From: Cladopsammia gracilis
Taxonomy: Eukaryota > Cnidaria > Anthozoa > Scleractinia > Dendrophylliidae
Assembly (NCBI GenBank): GCA_022457155.1
Contig: JAJGOT010000339.1
Coordinates: 869,501 to 933,500 of the forward strand
Length of the DNA: 64,000 nt
Direction: 5' to 3'
Part shown: piece after piece, positions 62,984 to 64,000 of the stretch
How positions within the stretch are numbered: the first letter of the stretch is position 1
How the letters are laid out: each line of letters starts with the position of its first letter
Program-made: the position numbers and the translations under genes
The notes under the pieces: model-generated
The model's database searches: none
Told to the model about the DNA's origin: nothing
What the model saw: only the letters and a program-made list of their open reading frames with translations

Positions 62984-63182
62984 CTGCGGGTGTAGGAAAG
63001 TGCCCAATATTACAAGTTTCAATCTAATAATGAGCCCGCCTACATCGGGATAGCAGATGCAGTTTTATCATATAAGTACTGAGATTCATTCATAGATTGG
63101 CAGTGATGAAAAAATCGTTCTGTTTTTTGTCACAGCCAGGTTTGAGCGACATCTCAAAAAAAAAAAAAATACTCTGCCAGTA

Positions 63183-63500
63183 TCATGAATGATCTCGTAT
63201 TTGAGAAGACAAGGAAAGTCCATTTGTCCCAACAAAAAGAGTTGAAGGAAAATGGAAAAGGAAATAAGCCAAACGCTTCAATAGCTTTAACAAGTGATGA
63301 ATTGAATACGCTCTACGAAAAAGGCCTCCTTGGTGCACGAAATCCCGACGCGCTTTTAAACGCACTGTGGTTAAATAACACCACGCATTTTTGACTCAGA
63401 GGCTGCAAAGGGCATAAAGATATGCGCTGGGGTGATGTTAAGTTGGAGCGTTGCCACGATGAAAGAGACCGAGGCCTTGGCAACAGTTATGATTGGCAAG
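63183..63500 (+). pseudogene. Crypton-type tyrosine recombinase fragment
   Basis: FEKTRKVHLSQQKELKENGK..GNKPNASIALTSDELNTLYE..KGLLGARNPDALLNALW and, after a frame break near 63392, RGCKGHKDMRWGDVKLE. This matches the middle of DUF3504/Crypton-like recombinases (K.LK..GKGNKP......E...L.....G..NP..LL...W......G.RGC.EH..M.WGDV). No catalytic C terminus. Intronic, opposite to the gene. Confidence 0.6.
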
Positions 63501-64000
63501 CTTGACTTTAAGTAACATTACTTTGAATAATTCAAAGTAAATAAAACTAGCTTTAATTATTTCCATTTTTTTTTCGATTTGTTAAAATTTTGAAAAGAAA
63601 ATGTTGACTCTTTTAAGTTTTTGAGCGATTAAACTCATTTCAGCGTCTAATCGTTATTGTCCGTTATTGTTTGAAAGACATCTCAGTACTAATAAAATAA
63701 ACAAATAACTTCACTGTTGGTTCACTCGAACGATTTTTTATTCACGATTTGGAATAATTACAAACGAACGAGCGAGTCTTCGAGCGAGTAATCTCTACTT
63801 ATTATCAGAAAAAAAAATAGTTTTATTAACCTGTAAACCTGTATTATTGAAATTCATCAGAATCGTCCATGCACAAGCTTACAGCAAGCTTCTGGTCATA
63901 ATCATGAGAACAAGATACATCAGCCGGGACACTGTCCCTTTTAATTGTCTCTCGGTTGCCAGAGTTCTGATGGATAATCAGTTTATTTTGTGAAAGCATA

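Noticed and set aside
63849..63999. 51-codon minus-strand frame at the window edge (starts MLSQNKLIIHQ)
   Set aside because: Short, no recognised motif, no splice support; could be the end of a retroelement gene, not reported as a gene.

Overview
This is a window of an animal nuclear genome, most likely a cnidarian (coral or anemone type). It carries an intron-rich receptor tyrosine phosphatase gene and large introns filled with Penelope-like elements, tRNA-headed SINEs, foldback elements and a whole Polinton/Maverick whose gene content looks cnidarian. The taxon is inferred from gene style and repeats, not from a search.

Host gene. One receptor-type protein tyrosine phosphatase (PTPR) gene runs on the minus strand from about 62983 down to its stop codon at 3903-3905. 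I could place 23 exons by joining splice sites and reading phase from exon to exon. They encode two fibronectin-III domains, a transmembrane helix, a juxtamembrane tail with four YxN motifs, an intact catalytic domain D1 ([13 protein letters not shown]) and a degenerate D2 ([13 protein letters not shown]), then the stop. The 5' exons lie beyond position 64000. Apart from this gene the window is introns, flank and transposable elements.

The 30 kb intron (27599-57430) holds the main cargo. From left to right it contains a 117-bp minisatellite with a SINE and a foldback element in it; a head-to-head pair of Penelope-like elements (PLEs; one near full length with a GIY-YIG nuclease, a 2A-like motif and hammerhead-ribozyme ends); a 19,730-bp Polinton (34399-54128) with a 6-bp target duplication; and further PLE copies that form nested inverted repeats. 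The Polinton sits inside one of these PLE copies, and an unoccupied copy of the target site is present at about 56140-56165.

The Polinton has about 20 genes. The left end has a VLTF3-like factor and an acidic coiled-coil protein (+). A leftward block of virion and mobility genes follows: PPxY protein, penton-like minor capsid protein, small basic protein, double-jelly-roll major capsid protein, core protein, adenain-type protease, zinc ribbon/PLA2, integrase with chromodomain. A rightward block has the packaging ATPase, a fibre with phage-like repeats and a membrane protein. The right end has small DNA-binding proteins, a putative ssDNA-binding protein and a protein-primed DNA polymerase B. 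Three observations stand out. (1) The outermost 277 bp at each end is a hairpin whose loop has the same orientation at both ends, while the adjacent 70 bp is inverted, a flip/flop arrangement like linear viral telomeres. (2) Core protein/protease, zinc ribbon/PLA2 and PLA2/integrase are each in a -1 frame relation, with an in-register slippery heptamer at each boundary; one has a textbook 7-nt spacer and GC hairpin. (3) Seven copies of a 16-bp palindrome sit between converging genes.

Elsewhere there are a degraded LINE (16.4-18.35 kb), Crypton-like recombinase fragments (14.5 and 63.2 kb), several foldback/MITE-like elements, TA microsatellites that flank most PLE units, and a 232-bp tandem repeat at 20.15-20.93 kb.
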